A stretch of 39,376 nucleotides of DNA from NCBI GenBank assembly GCA_023269675.1, contig JAHFSX010000049.1:1-39376 (forward strand), given 5' to 3'. Made by a program: the position numbers and the translations under genes. Of the stretch, positions 7,277-15,661 are shown in pieces (the stretch's first letter is position 1; every line of letters begins with the position of its first letter). The stretch is from Verrucomicrobiota bacterium. Lineage in GTDB: Bacteria > Verrucomicrobiota > Kiritimatiellia > RFP12 > UBA1067. Below the pieces are notes generated by a model. It ran no database searches, was not told where the DNA came from, and saw only the letters and a list, made by a program, of their open reading frames with translations.

Positions 7277-7633
7277 ATGTCCAGAGTCACGAATGCACCC
7301 GCGTCCAGAGAGCGCCGTCGTCGGCGTTTGGAACTCGCGAAGGGTTTTCGCGGGTCCCGCAGCAAACTTTTCCGTCAGGCCACCGAGGCCGTCGACCGCT
7401 CGCAGCGGCTGGCGACGATTCACCGCAAGGACCGCAAACGCGAGTTCCGCGCCCTGTGGATCACCCGCATCAACGCGGCCGTCCGCAGCGAGGGAATGAC
7501 CTACAGCCGCTTCATGGAAGGGCTGACCAAGGCCGGCATCGCGATCAACCGCAAGATGCTCTCCGAAATCGCGATTGCCGATACGGACGGGCTCAAGTCG
7601 CTGATCGAGAAGGCGCGCGCCGCGCTCGTTTAA
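7277..7633 (+). CDS. rplT: 50S ribosomal protein L20
   Basis: A 118-residue L20, an early-assembly 23S rRNA-binding protein that in other bacteria also represses its own operon. Typical segments are MSRVTNAPASRERRRR, AKGFRGSRSKLFRQA, HRKDRKREFRALWITRINAA, and the C-terminal MTYSRFMEGLTKAGI and NRKMLSEIA. Its length matches the usual 115-120 residues. AAGGAG at 7262-7267 serves as ribosome-binding site. The gene ends 28 bases before a strong terminator, which separates it from pheS. Confidence 0.98.
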   Translation: MSRVTNAPASRERRRRRLELAKGFRGSRSKLFRQATEAVDRSQRLATIHRKDRKREFRALWITRINAAVRSEGMTYSRFMEGLTKAGIAINRKMLSEIAIADTDGLKSLIEKARAALV

Positions 7634-7660
7634 GGCGAGAGGGCCGCGTGCGGCCATCTG

Positions 7661-7695
7661 AAAAAGACCGTCCCCGTTGCGGGGGCGGTTTTTTT
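7661..7695 (+). terminator. rho-independent terminator after rplT
   Basis: CCGTCCCCG at 7668-7676 pairs with CGGGGGCGG at 7680-7688 (nine pairs, one G-U, loop TTG), followed by seven Ts at 7689-7695 and preceded by an A-run. This is a textbook terminator or attenuator between rplT and pheS. A smaller stem, GGCCGC/GCGGCC at 7642-7655, lies just before it. Confidence 0.85.
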
Positions 7696-7774
7696 GTTTC
7701 AAGATGCAAATTGATTTCGGGGGGTGTTTGGAATAAACTTCCACCTTCAATTTTTGACGGAAAGCGAAGGGTTT

Positions 7775-8791
7775 ATGACACTGGCAGAATTGGACGCGCA
7801 ACAGGCGCAGTCGTTGAGTGAAGTGGCCGCCGCGGCGGACGCGGCCGCGCTGGAGCAGGTGCGGATCCGCTACCTCGGCCGCAACGGGCTGCTGCCCGCG
7901 ATCGTGAAGCAGATGAAGGACGTGCCGGCCGCGGAGCGGCCGGAGTTCGGCAAAGGCACGAACGCCTGGCGCGCGGCGCTGGAGGCGGCCCTCGCCGACC
8001 GGCTGGCGAGCGTCGGCACGGTGAAGAAAGAGGAGAGCGCGTTCGACTGCACCCTGCCGGGCCGCTGGTCCGCGCCGGGCGCCAAGCATCCGGTCTCGCG
8101 CGTGATCGAGGAGTCCGCCGCCATTTTCGCGCGCCTCGGCTTCACCGTGGCGGACGGGCCGGACATCGAGAACCGCTTCAACAATTTCACGGCGCTCAAC
8201 ACGCCCGCGCACCATCCCTCGATGGACGCTTCGGACACCTTCTGGCTGACCGACGACCTGCTGCTGCGCACGCAGACCTCGCCGGTGCAGATCCGCATGA
8301 TGACGCAGTACCGGCCGCCGGTGCGCATCATCACCCCGGGGCGCACCTACCGCCGCGACACCACGGACGCGACGCACAGCGCCAACTTCCACCAGATCGA
8401 GGGGCTCTACGTGGACACCAAGCCGGTGTCGCTGGCCGACCTGAAATCCACGCTGGCCTACTTCGCGAAAGAGATGATGGGCTCCAAGGCGGGCGTGCGC
8501 TTCCGCCCGCACTTCTTCCCGTTCACCGAGCCGAGCGTGGAGGTGGACTTCTCCTGCCACGTGTGTGCCGGCAAGGGCTGCCGCGTCTGCAAGAACAGCG
8601 GCTGGATCGAGATCGCGGGCGCGGGCATGGTGGATCCGCGCGTCTTCAACTTCGTGGGGTACGATCCCGAGCAGGTGTTCGGCTACGCCTTCGGTTTCGG
8701 CGTGGAGCGCATCGCGATGATCAAGTACGGCATCCCCGACATCCGGTGGCTGTACGAGAACGACACGCGTTTCCTGAGTCAGTTGGCGTAG
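7775..8791 (+). CDS. pheS: phenylalanyl-tRNA synthetase alpha subunit
   Basis: A 338-residue class II synthetase catalytic subunit that, with PheT as an alpha2beta2 tetramer, charges tRNA-Phe with phenylalanine. Visible signatures are the N-terminal coiled region, motif 2 (YRRDTTDATHSANFHQIEGL) and motif 3 (GFGVERIAMIKYGIPDIR). A CxxC...CxxC segment (CHVCAGKGCRVC) with GWIEIAGAGM is common in bacterial PheS. The ATG at 7775 was chosen because GAAGGG lies 6 bases before it and the product then starts like other PheS proteins; an in-frame start at 7724 would add 17 unsupported residues. pheT begins 35 bases after the stop. Confidence 0.97.
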   Translation: MTLAELDAQQAQSLSEVAAAADAAALEQVRIRYLGRNGLLPAIVKQMKDVPAAERPEFGKGTNAWRAALEAALADRLASVGTVKKEESAFDCTLPGRWSAPGAKHPVSRVIEESAAIFARLGFTVADGPDIENRFNNFTALNTPAHHPSMDASDTFWLTDDLLLRTQTSPVQIRMMTQYRPPVRIITPGRTYRRDTTDATHSANFHQIEGLYVDTKPVSLADLKSTLAYFAKEMMGSKAGVRFRPHFFPFTEPSVEVDFSCHVCAGKGCRVCKNSGWIEIAGAGMVDPRVFNFVGYDPEQVFGYAFGFGVERIAMIKYGIPDIRWLYENDTRFLSQLA

Positions 8792-8826
8792 CCCCTTTTC
8801 GAACGGACCGTTTTTCGAGGCCTATC

Positions 8827-11241
8827 ATGAAAGTACCTGTCAGTTGGTTGAACGAGTATGTGGACGTGTCGGATCTGTCGGTCAAGGAGCTGTCCGACCG
8901 GCTGACCTTTTCCGGCGTGGAGGTGGAGGGGATCGAAGAGGTCGGCGCGGCGCTCGACGACAACTTCGTGGTGGGCGAGGTGCTGACCAGCGAGGCGCAC
9001 CCGAACTCCGACCACCTGCACGTGTGCAAGGTTTCCGACGGGACGCAGGAGCTGCAGATCGTGTGCGGCGCGCCGAACTGCGCGGCGGGCATCAAGGTGC
9101 CGCTGGCCAAGGTCGGCGCGGTGGTGCCGGAGGGCGGCTTCACGATCAAGCAGGCCAAGCTGCGCGGTGTGGCGTCGTTCGGCATGCTGTGCTCCGCGCG
9201 CGAGCTGAAGCTCTCGGCCGACCATGCCGGGCTGATGCTTCTCGATCCGGCGCTCCCTTCCGGCACGCGGATGCGCGACGTGCTGCCGCCGCCGGAGACG
9301 GTGCTCGATCTCGAGATCACGTGGAACCGTCCGGACTGCCTTTCGATCATCGGCATCGCCCGCGAGTTCGCGGCGATCCTGAAGCGCCCGCTGCGCATGC
9401 CGTCCGTGGATTTCGCCGAGTGCGGTGAGCCGGTGGAACAGTTCGCCAAGGTCGTCGTCGAGGACCCGGTCAAGTGCCCGCGCTACACGGCGCGCGTGAT
9501 GACCGGGGTCAAGGACGGGCCGTCGCCGGACTGGCTGCAGCGCCGCCTGGAGCTGTGCGGCGTGCGGGCGATCAGTCTGACGGTGGACGTGACCAACTAT
9601 GTGATGCTGGAGTGCGGGCAGCCGCTGCACGCCTTCGATTACCGCACGCTGGCGGAGCGCACGGTCGTGGTGCGCTGCGCGCGGGCGGGTGAGAAGATCA
9701 AGACGCTGGACGGCGTGGAGCGCACGCTGGACCCGAGCATGCTGGTGATCGCCGACGCGGCGGCGCCGAGCGCGGTGGCGGGGATCATGGGCGGCGCGGG
9801 CAGCGAGATCGCGGCGGGCACCGAGCATGTGCTGCTGGAGAGCGCGCTCTTCGATCCGGCCACGACCAAGTTCACCGCCACGCGGCTGGGGCTCTCCACG
9901 GAATCGTCGCGGCGCTACGAGCGCGGCGTGGATCCGGAGCTGGCGGACTGGGCGAGCCGGCGCGCGGTGGCGCTGCTGGTTAAGCACGGCCAGGCGCAGG
10001 TGGCCAAGGGCGTGATCGACGTGGAAGGCCGCGGGTTTAAGAATGTCGAGGTGACGCTGCGCTTCAAGCGGGCGTGCGCCGTGATCGGCGTGGCTCTGCC
10101 GGTGGAGGAGATGGTCGGCATCTTGACGTCGCTGGGCCTCGCGGTGGTGACGCGCGACGCGGAGACCGCCACCTTCCGGATTCCCTCGTTCCGCCTGGAC
10201 CTGACGCTGGAGGCGGACCTGATCGAGGAGATCGCCCGCATGCACGGGCTGGACGCGATCCCGGATGTGATGCCGGATCTGACGGCGGTCTCGACGTTGG
10301 ATGACCGTCCGTTCTATGCGAAGGCCCGCTGCCGCCAGCTGGTGGTGGGGATGGGCTTCTCCGAGGCGATGCACTACAGTTTTCTTTCGGCGCAGGAGCT
10401 GGACGCGTTCGACGCGCGCGGCGCGGCGCGGCGGGCGGTGCTGCCGAATCCGGTGAGCGCCGATTACGGCGTGCTGCGCGATTCGCTGCTGCCGCAGCTG
10501 GCGGGGTCGCTGGGGCGCAACGCCTCGCGCCAGGTGGAGAGCGCGGGCCTGTTCGAGATGGGGCGCGTGTTCTTTGTGGACGCGGACGGCAAGCCCGGCG
10601 AAGAGGAGCGCGTGGCGCTGGGCCTGATGGGGCCGTTCGGCCGTTCGGCGATCGACCGGCGGCGGGCGGTGTCGAACGAGGAGTCGCTGCTGTGGCTGAA
10701 GGGCGCGGTGGAGACGCTGGTGGCGTCGCTGCACGCGGGCACGGTGGCGTTCGCGCGCTGCGAGCATCCGGCCATGGAGCCGGGCTGGGCGGTCGAGATC
10801 ACCCTTGACGGCGCGGCGGTCGGGTGCATGGGTCTGGTGTCGGCGGCCTTGCGCCACCAGTGGCGTATGACGGCGCCCATGCCGCTGGCCGAACTGCGGC
10901 TGGCCCCTTTGCTGGCGGGCGTGGCGACGGTGGCGGCGGTCAAGCCGGTGCCGCTGTATCCGGCGGTGCGCCGCGACATCGCGTTCGTTTCCGACGCCTC
11001 GGTGACGCACCGCGACGTGGTGACGGCGGTCCGCAAGGCGGCCCCTCAGGAATTGACCGGAATCGAGCTGTTTGATATATTTGTGTCAAAGGAAATGGGC
11101 AAGGGCAAACGCAGCATGGGCTACACCCTTGCTTTCCGTTCACCGGACCGGACGTTGACGGACCAGGAGGTGAACGCGGCCTTTGCGAAAATCATTCAGG
11201 CGTTGAAAAACGACCTGAAAGTGGAGGTCCGCGAGGGCTGA
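8827..11241 (+). CDS. pheT: phenylalanyl-tRNA synthetase beta subunit
   Basis: An 804-residue beta subunit of PheRS, of normal length. It opens with MKVPVSWLNEYVDV as PheT proteins do. The EMAP/OB-fold tRNA-binding domain follows (about 40-150; VVGEVLTSEAHPNSDHLHVCKV), then B3/B4 with the editing site, B5, and the inactive synthetase-like core. The anticodon-binding FDX-ACB domain closes the protein (YPAVRRDIAFV to the end). The reading frame is open much further upstream inside pheS, but only the ATG at 8827 gives the family N-terminus. No terminator with a T-run follows; a GCCGGGT/ACCCGGC stem at 11265-11289 lacks Ts. Confidence 0.97.
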   Translation: MKVPVSWLNEYVDVSDLSVKELSDRLTFSGVEVEGIEEVGAALDDNFVVGEVLTSEAHPNSDHLHVCKVSDGTQELQIVCGAPNCAAGIKVPLAKVGAVVPEGGFTIKQAKLRGVASFGMLCSARELKLSADHAGLMLLDPALPSGTRMRDVLPPPETVLDLEITWNRPDCLSIIGIAREFAAILKRPLRMPSVDFAECGEPVEQFAKVVVEDPVKCPRYTARVMTGVKDGPSPDWLQRRLELCGVRAISLTVDVTNYVMLECGQPLHAFDYRTLAERTVVVRCARAGEKIKTLDGVERTLDPSMLVIADAAAPSAVAGIMGGAGSEIAAGTEHVLLESALFDPATTKFTATRLGLSTESSRRYERGVDPELADWASRRAVALLVKHGQAQVAKGVIDVEGRGFKNVEVTLRFKRACAVIGVALPVEEMVGILTSLGLAVVTRDAETATFRIPSFRLDLTLEADLIEEIARMHGLDAIPDVMPDLTAVSTLDDRPFYAKARCRQLVVGMGFSEAMHYSFLSAQELDAFDARGAARRAVLPNPVSADYGVLRDSLLPQLAGSLGRNASRQVESAGLFEMGRVFFVDADGKPGEEERVALGLMGPFGRSAIDRRRAVSNEESLLWLKGAVETLVASLHAGTVAFARCEHPAMEPGWAVEITLDGAAVGCMGLVSAALRHQWRMTAPMPLAELRLAPLLAGVATVAAVKPVPLYPAVRRDIAFVSDASVTHRDVVTAVRKAAPQELTGIELFDIFVSKEMGKGKRSMGYTLAFRSPDRTLTDQEVNAAFAKIIQALKNDLKVEVREG

Positions 11242-11330
11242 CGTTATTTTTGGATTTGAATGCAGCCGGGTGCGGAGGCGAAACCCGGCGCAAGAACGAA
11301 GTGGGCCCTGCTTTGTGCGCGAATAAGCAG

Positions 11331-11463
11331 AATTTCTCTGACCTTCAGTTTGCATTGGGAGTTTGAAAGCGGCGAGTGATGGAGGTCTGCCTTCGCGGGC
11401 AGAAACCGGAAGCTCTCCGATTAGAGCACCCACCTCATTAGTGAGGTTTCAGAGATCCTGCAG
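11331..11463 (+). ncRNA. candidate structured RNA with 6S-like features
   Basis: Bases 11335-11341 (TCTCTGA) pair exactly with 11449-11455 (TCAGAGA), and about three further pairs follow inward, closing a unit of about 121 bases. The middle holds a stable apical hairpin (GGT.CTGCC at 11384-11391 with GGCAG..ACC at 11398-11407), GCTCT/AGAGC at 11412-11427, and a possible small hairpin ACCTCA-TTAG-TGAGGT at 11432-11447. The 5' end AATTTCTCTGA resembles the 5' end of enterobacterial 6S RNA, and a closed rod with an open middle and side hairpin is 6S-like. It is shorter than the usual 6S, and no good promoter or terminator was found. It could instead be the leader of the next gene. Confidence 0.33.
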
Positions 11464-11533
11464 TACGGCAAAGTGGGGCTTTTTATTTGACAGGGCCGTG
11501 AATACGGGGCGGCGGAGGCGGGAAGCGGGAATC

Positions 11534-12436
11534 ATGAAGCAGTTAGCGAAAATTGTTTTGGGCGCGTGGGTCGCGTGTGTTTCAGTTGCGGCTGATCTGC
11601 CGGACGTGACGGATGAGGCGATCGCCGAGTTGGGGACCACCTTGGGCACGCCGCAGATGAACGGTTTTGTGTTCATCGACGGCCGTTACATCCCTCCGCC
11701 CTACACGGTGTCGCGCAAGGGCAACGCCATCTTCATCAACCGCATCCAGATCGAGCAGCCGGTGGCCTGGTCGCGCGCTGCGGCGACAGGCGCGGTGCCG
11801 CAGCCGGCGCCCGCCGCCGCGGCCGTCAAAAAGTCGGTGGATGCGGACGGCGACTTCGAAGAGGTCGGCGCGGCGGCCAAGCCCGTGGCGGCGGCTGAGC
11901 CGGCGCCTGCGGCCGCCAAAGCCAAGAGCGTGAAGAGCATCGATGATCTGTTTGACGATGACACGCCTGCGAAGCCGGTTTCGGCCGCCGCCGCACCTGC
12001 CGCGCCTGCAGCGCCGGCCGCCGCGCCGGCGGTGGCCGCGTCGGGCGCCGGAACGGCCGAGTTGACAGACGATGATCTCAAACGGCAGAAAGAGGCGCTG
12101 GTGGCGAATCTGGAGCGGCTGCGCAGGGGTTACGAGCAGGCGCTGGTCCAGAACGAGTTCTTTTTCTTCGGCACGCGGCACAACCGGGTGAACGGCAACT
12201 ACGGCACGGCGCGCGCGCTGATGGGGGTGTTGCCGAAAGCGCTGCGTTACGCGCAATCGCCTGTGGACCTCATGCAGCGTCTCAACCAGGGCGGGGTCTA
12301 CTTCATCGACCTGGGCATCTGTTCGGCGCTGTACAAGAACAGGGGCACCTTCCCGATGCTCGAAGAGCGGCTGACCAAGATCGAGGATGCCGAGGAGTTC
12401 GAGGCGGTGAAGCGTAAATCGTCGTCGAACTGGTAG
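11534..12436 (+). CDS. secreted protein of unknown function
   Basis: A 300-residue protein I do not recognise. MKQLAKIVLGAWVACVSVAA looks like a signal peptide, so it should be exported. Residues about 25-75 are a compact segment (MNGFVFIDGRYIPPPYTVSRKGNAIFINRIQIEQP). A low-complexity Ala/Pro linker follows (about 80-175) with an acidic patch (IDDLFDDD). The C-terminal part (about 178-300) is predicted helical and includes NEFFFFGTRHNRVNGNYGTARALMG. GGAAGCGGGA precedes the ATG; an in-frame start at 11363 would overlap the RNA candidate and destroy the signal peptide. The TrpR-like gene follows after 68 bases. Confidence 0.7.
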   Translation: MKQLAKIVLGAWVACVSVAADLPDVTDEAIAELGTTLGTPQMNGFVFIDGRYIPPPYTVSRKGNAIFINRIQIEQPVAWSRAAATGAVPQPAPAAAAVKKSVDADGDFEEVGAAAKPVAAAEPAPAAAKAKSVKSIDDLFDDDTPAKPVSAAAAPAAPAAPAAAPAVAASGAGTAELTDDDLKRQKEALVANLERLRRGYEQALVQNEFFFFGTRHNRVNGNYGTARALMGVLPKALRYAQSPVDLMQRLNQGGVYFIDLGICSALYKNRGTFPMLEERLTKIEDAEEFEAVKRKSSSNW

Positions 12437-12504
12437 GGCGCGGGGAGCGGCCGGATTCCCTTCGGCCTGACGCCGGGCAGGCGGGTTCGGGGAATGGGGG
12501 CTTT

Positions 12505-12816
12505 ATGGTGCGCGTCAAACATCATGTGGACATGCAGGCGTTCGAGACCGTGGCGGCCGTGCTGTCGGCGATCGATTCGCCGCAGGAAATGCGCCTGTTT
12601 CTCAAAGAGCTGCTGACGCCGGGCGAGGTGCGCGACATCACGCTGCGTTGGAGACTGCTGGAACTGCTGGCGGACGGCCTGTCGCAGCGCAAGATCGCGG
12701 AAGAGCTCAAGATCAGCCTCTGCAAGATCACGCGCGGCTCGAAGATCTTGAAACAAAAGGGCGCGGTGACGTCGCGGGTGCTCAAGACGCGGCAGCAGAA
12801 TCCGGGCGCTGAATAA
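12505..12816 (+). CDS. TrpR/YerC-family transcriptional regulator
   Basis: A 103-residue member of the Trp-repressor family (TrpR/YerC/YecD). LLTPGEVRDITLRWRLLELLADGLSQRKIAEELKI matches the TrpR core, and KITRGSKILK is the recognition-helix signature ITRGS. By eye, E. coli TrpR Thr44, Arg54 and Arg84 correspond to Thr38, Arg48 and Arg77. Ser88, which helps hold tryptophan, corresponds to Ile81, so ligand binding may differ. The aminotransferase gene starts 13-19 bases downstream, and regulation of amino-acid metabolism is a reasonable inference. A GGGGG upstream can serve as ribosome-binding site. The family is confident; a true tryptophan repressor role is not. Confidence 0.82.
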   Translation: MVRVKHHVDMQAFETVAAVLSAIDSPQEMRLFLKELLTPGEVRDITLRWRLLELLADGLSQRKIAEELKISLCKITRGSKILKQKGAVTSRVLKTRQQNPGAE

Positions 12817-12835
12817 GCTGAAACGAGGTATGGGG

Positions 12836-14029
12836 ATGCAGGTTATTGCAAGTCAGATCCAGACACAGATGGCGAACGCCTCGTGGATCCGTAAGATGTT
12901 TGAGAAAGGCATGGAGCTGAAGAAGGAGTTCGGAGCCGAGAACGTGTGCGACTTCAGCCTGGGCAACCCCGACATTCCGCCGCCGCCGCGCGCGCGTGAG
13001 GTTTTGTTGTCACTTGCGGACAGCGCGGTGAAGCCGCTGGGGCTGGGATATTGCCCGAATGCGGGACTGCCGGCCTTCCGCGAGGCGCTGGCGGCCTTCC
13101 TGTCGGTGCAGCAGCAGGCGGCGGTGAAAGCCGGGCACGTGGTGGTCACCTGCGGCGCGGCCGGGGCCTTGACCTCCTTCTTCCGTGCGGTGCTGGAGCC
13201 GGGTGACGAGGTGATGTGTCCCGCGCCTTACTTTGTCGAGTACGGCGCGTATTGCGGACACTTCGGCGGCGTGCTCACGCCGGTGCCGGCGCTGCCGCCC
13301 GACTTCCAGCCGGACCTGGCCGCGATGGAGGCTGCCATCACCGACAAGACGCGCGTGATCATCATCAACTCGCCGAACAACCCCACCGGCTGCATCTACA
13401 GCCAGGCGACTTTGGCGCGGCTGGGCGCGCTGGTGGACCGCGTGAACGCGGGCCGCGAGCGCGCGCTGTTCCTCGTGAGCGACGAGCCTTACCGGTTCCT
13501 GGCCTACGACGGCGCGGTGGTGCCGCCGATCCTGCCGCTCTCGCCCTTCACGCTGGTTCTGGGTTCCTTCTCCAAGAGCCTGTCGCTGGCGGGGGAGCGT
13601 ATCGGGTATATCGTCGCGAATCCCGCGATGCCCGAGGTGGACCTGCTGATGAACGCGGTGACCATGACCAACCGCACGCTGGGCTTCGTGAACGCGCCGG
13701 TGCTCGGCCAGCGGCTGGCGATGGCGCTCCTGAACGAAGGCGTGGACCTCTCGGTCTATGACCATCGGCGCCGGGCGATGGCCAGGGTGCTGTCGGATGC
13801 GGGCATCCGCTTCGCGATGCCGCAGGGCGCGTTCTACTTCTTTCCGGAGGCGCCGGGCGGCGACGACCAGGCGTTCGTGCGGGCGCTGCTGGCTCATAAC
13901 GTGTTGGCCGTGCCGGGGGCGGGCTTCGGCTTTCCCGGCTACTTCAGGCTGAGCTTCAGCGTGGACGAGGCGGTAATCAAGCGCTCGGCGGCCGGGTTCA
14001 AAGCCGCGGCGGACACGTGCCGGTCCTAG
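12836..14029 (+). CDS. PLP-dependent aminotransferase, class I/II
   Basis: A 397-residue fold-type I aminotransferase that moves amino groups between amino acids and 2-oxo acids with pyridoxal phosphate. Visible landmarks are DFSLGNPDIPPPP near the N-terminus, YCPNAGLPAFREALA, the cofactor-phosphate turn GAAGALTSFF, NSPNNPTG, SDEPYRFLAY (PLP-ring Asp), the Schiff-base lysine in GSFSKSLSLAGERIGY, and the carboxylate-binding Arg in YFRLSFS. The second ATG (12836) has GAGG at a better distance than 12830, so I use it. It follows the TrpR-like gene closely, probably in one transcript; an aromatic substrate is possible but not shown. Confidence 0.9.
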   Translation: MQVIASQIQTQMANASWIRKMFEKGMELKKEFGAENVCDFSLGNPDIPPPPRAREVLLSLADSAVKPLGLGYCPNAGLPAFREALAAFLSVQQQAAVKAGHVVVTCGAAGALTSFFRAVLEPGDEVMCPAPYFVEYGAYCGHFGGVLTPVPALPPDFQPDLAAMEAAITDKTRVIIINSPNNPTGCIYSQATLARLGALVDRVNAGRERALFLVSDEPYRFLAYDGAVVPPILPLSPFTLVLGSFSKSLSLAGERIGYIVANPAMPEVDLLMNAVTMTNRTLGFVNAPVLGQRLAMALLNEGVDLSVYDHRRRAMARVLSDAGIRFAMPQGAFYFFPEAPGGDDQAFVRALLAHNVLAVPGAGFGFPGYFRLSFSVDEAVIKRSAAGFKAAADTCRS

Positions 14030-14038
14030 GCGGTAAGC

Positions 14039-14059
14039 AATCTGCGATCTGCAATCTGC
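14039..14059. repeat. three tandem heptamers
   Basis: AATCTGC, GATCTGC and AATCTGC follow each other at 14039-14045, 14046-14052 and 14053-14059, starting 9 bases after the aminotransferase stop. It is one of six short-period motifs in spacers of this window and has no inverted mate nearby. Confidence 0.75.
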
Positions 14060-14094
14060 ACGGGACTGTCGGCAAACGGCAAGGGGCTGCGGCT

Positions 14095-15471
14095 ATGGGA
14101 ACTGGAAACTGGACGATTGGCTTGACCCTGCTGGGACTGTCGCTGGCGGCGCGTGTGGGCGCCGCTACGGAGTTCACCGGGCCGGACGAGTGGCGCCTGG
14201 TCAACACGAACGCGGTCAGCGCCTGGAACGCGGCCCAGCGGAACCTGGCTCCGGCGGCAGGCCAGGCGTGGCCGGGCGTGGTCGCCGACACTCGGAAGCG
14301 CGAGGTCCGGCTGCTCGCCGAGGCGGTGGGGCACCGGCAGGGCGTCACGGCCGAGTTTCTTTTGGTCGGGCCGCTGAGCGACCGCGCCTACGAGGCGGCG
14401 GCGGTGACGGTCGCGATGCCGAGCGACATCGTGCGGGCGGTCGAGAGTCTGGGGCTCGCCCGGGGCGGCGGCGTGGGGAGCCGTCCCTTCCGCTTCTGGC
14501 CGTGCGGCGAGCGCGTCACGGCGACGGTGCGGCGGCTGGGAGTCGAAGGCGCGGAGGAGCGTCCGCTGCAGGCTTTGGTCCGCGACGCCGACACGGCGGC
14601 GCCGCTGTTCGGCGAGGGCGGCCTGGTCTTTACGGGCGGACGCTGGGACAACCGCTCCGTGTGCCTGACCGACACCAATATGCCGTCATCGGTGATCTCG
14701 CTCTACAACGAGCCGTGCACGCTCTTCGACCTGCCGTTCCAGGTCGGCCAGAGCGAGGTGTACGGCCGGCTGACGCTGGCCGAGGCCCTGCCTTTCGGAG
14801 CGCTGCTGGAGATCGTGTTGCGGCCGCAGGCGCCCAAGGACGGCGTGGCGCGCGTGCTGCCGCTGACCGTGACCGCCGCGATGGCCGGTCCGGAGGTGGA
14901 GCTGACCTGCGCGGGGGCTGACGGGACCCTCCTGAAGCGGGCGGGACTGGCCGAGACCTTGACTTGGCTGCGCGGCCAGGCGGAGGCCGGGCGTGAGCCG
15001 TTCGTGACCTTGGGAATGTCCGACGCGATGCCGCTCAGGCGGGCCGTCGATGCCGCGCGCGTGTTCGCTATGCTTGACGGCAAGGGCCTTAAACTGGACG
15101 GTAAACCCGAACAGGGGCTTTACCCGCGGGCCTTTCTGCCGCAGGAGAAGTGGCGCGAGCGGGCCGACCGCAACCCTCAGCCGTTCGAGCTGCATGTCGC
15201 TCAAGGCGCGGACGGCGCGGTGAAGAAGAAGCTGGTCTTCATCGAGGAGGATTGGAATGTCCCCGGGCTTGACCCGAAGCTGACGCCGCGCGACTATCCG
15301 TTCGAGAGCTGGGACGAGTTTCCGAAACTGGTCGAGAAGGCCGGGGGTGCTGACAGCAAGGTGGAGCTGCTTTTCGTCTTTGCGCCGGCGGATCTGCCGC
15401 TGAGCCTGTTCATGCCGGGCGTGCGCGCGGTGGCGGGGCGGTTGCCGCTGGTGTACGTGTTCGGCGAATAG
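14095..15471 (+). CDS. secreted protein of unknown function
   Basis: A 458-residue protein I do not recognise. From the ATG at 14095 the N-terminus has a signal peptide (NWTIGLTLLGLSLAARVGAA), with AAGGGGC about 10 bases upstream. An in-frame start at 14017 would overlap the aminotransferase gene and bury the signal. The mature part looks like a mix of beta strands (EFTGPDEWRLVNTNAVSAW, GGRWDNRSVCLTDTNMPSS, LPFGALLEIVLRPQAPKDG). The C-terminal section (about 370-458) contains KKKLVFIEEDWNVPGLD and ELLFVFAPADLPLSLFMPG. No cysteine-rich, lipobox or catalytic motif is evident. The gene ends before a long hairpin that probably stops transcription. Confidence 0.65.
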   Translation: MGTGNWTIGLTLLGLSLAARVGAATEFTGPDEWRLVNTNAVSAWNAAQRNLAPAAGQAWPGVVADTRKREVRLLAEAVGHRQGVTAEFLLVGPLSDRAYEAAAVTVAMPSDIVRAVESLGLARGGGVGSRPFRFWPCGERVTATVRRLGVEGAEERPLQALVRDADTAAPLFGEGGLVFTGGRWDNRSVCLTDTNMPSSVISLYNEPCTLFDLPFQVGQSEVYGRLTLAEALPFGALLEIVLRPQAPKDGVARVLPLTVTAAMAGPEVELTCAGADGTLLKRAGLAETLTWLRGQAEAGREPFVTLGMSDAMPLRRAVDAARVFAMLDGKGLKLDGKPEQGLYPRAFLPQEKWRERADRNPQPFELHVAQGADGAVKKKLVFIEEDWNVPGLDPKLTPRDYPFESWDEFPKLVEKAGGADSKVELLFVFAPADLPLSLFMPGVRAVAGRLPLVYVFGE

Positions 15472-15503
15472 GTCTATTGCGGACGACGCCCGCACCCCCA
15501 ACT

Positions 15504-15625
15504 TCTCACCACAAAGTCACCAAGATCACAAGGAAACACCAAGGAGATTCAGCGGTTATTACGAGAAAGCTTTGTGTTTCTTCGTGTTCTTCATGATCTT
15601 CGTGGTGAAACAACTTATTTTTTTT
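15504..15625 (+). terminator. long imperfect hairpin plus T-run
   Basis: A left arm at 15506-15543 built from CAC(A/C)AAG-like units (CACAAAGT, CACCAAGAT, CACAAGGAAA, CACCAAGG) is mirrored by 15570-15607 (CTTTGTGTTTC, TTCGTGTTC, ATGATCTTCGTGGTGA), giving nearly 40 pairs with scattered mismatches around a 26-base loop. Eight Ts at 15618-15625 follow. It would stop rightward transcription from the gene at 14095. The unit structure makes it one of the short-period repeats. Confidence 0.6.
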
Positions 15626-15661
15626 ATTGCTGTTATTGGTTTGTAAGGCGCTAAACCTTTG

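Noticed and set aside
8779..11010. Long open frame of over 700 codons antisense to pheT
   Set aside because: The composition is His/Arg/Gln-rich and no domain is visible; PheT on the other strand is unambiguous.
11331..11463. SRP RNA or a known riboswitch as the identity of the structured region
   Set aside because: The GGAA-loop signature of SRP RNA and the conserved cores of the TPP, glycine, cobalamin, FMN and c-di-GMP classes are not present.
11487..11492. TTGACA as a -35 element before the gene at 11534
   Set aside because: No acceptable -10 lies 16-18 bases downstream; the bases there are GC-rich.
11363..11533. 57-codon upstream extension of the secreted protein at 11534
   Set aside because: It would run through the structured RNA candidate, encode no sensible N-terminus and remove the signal peptide.
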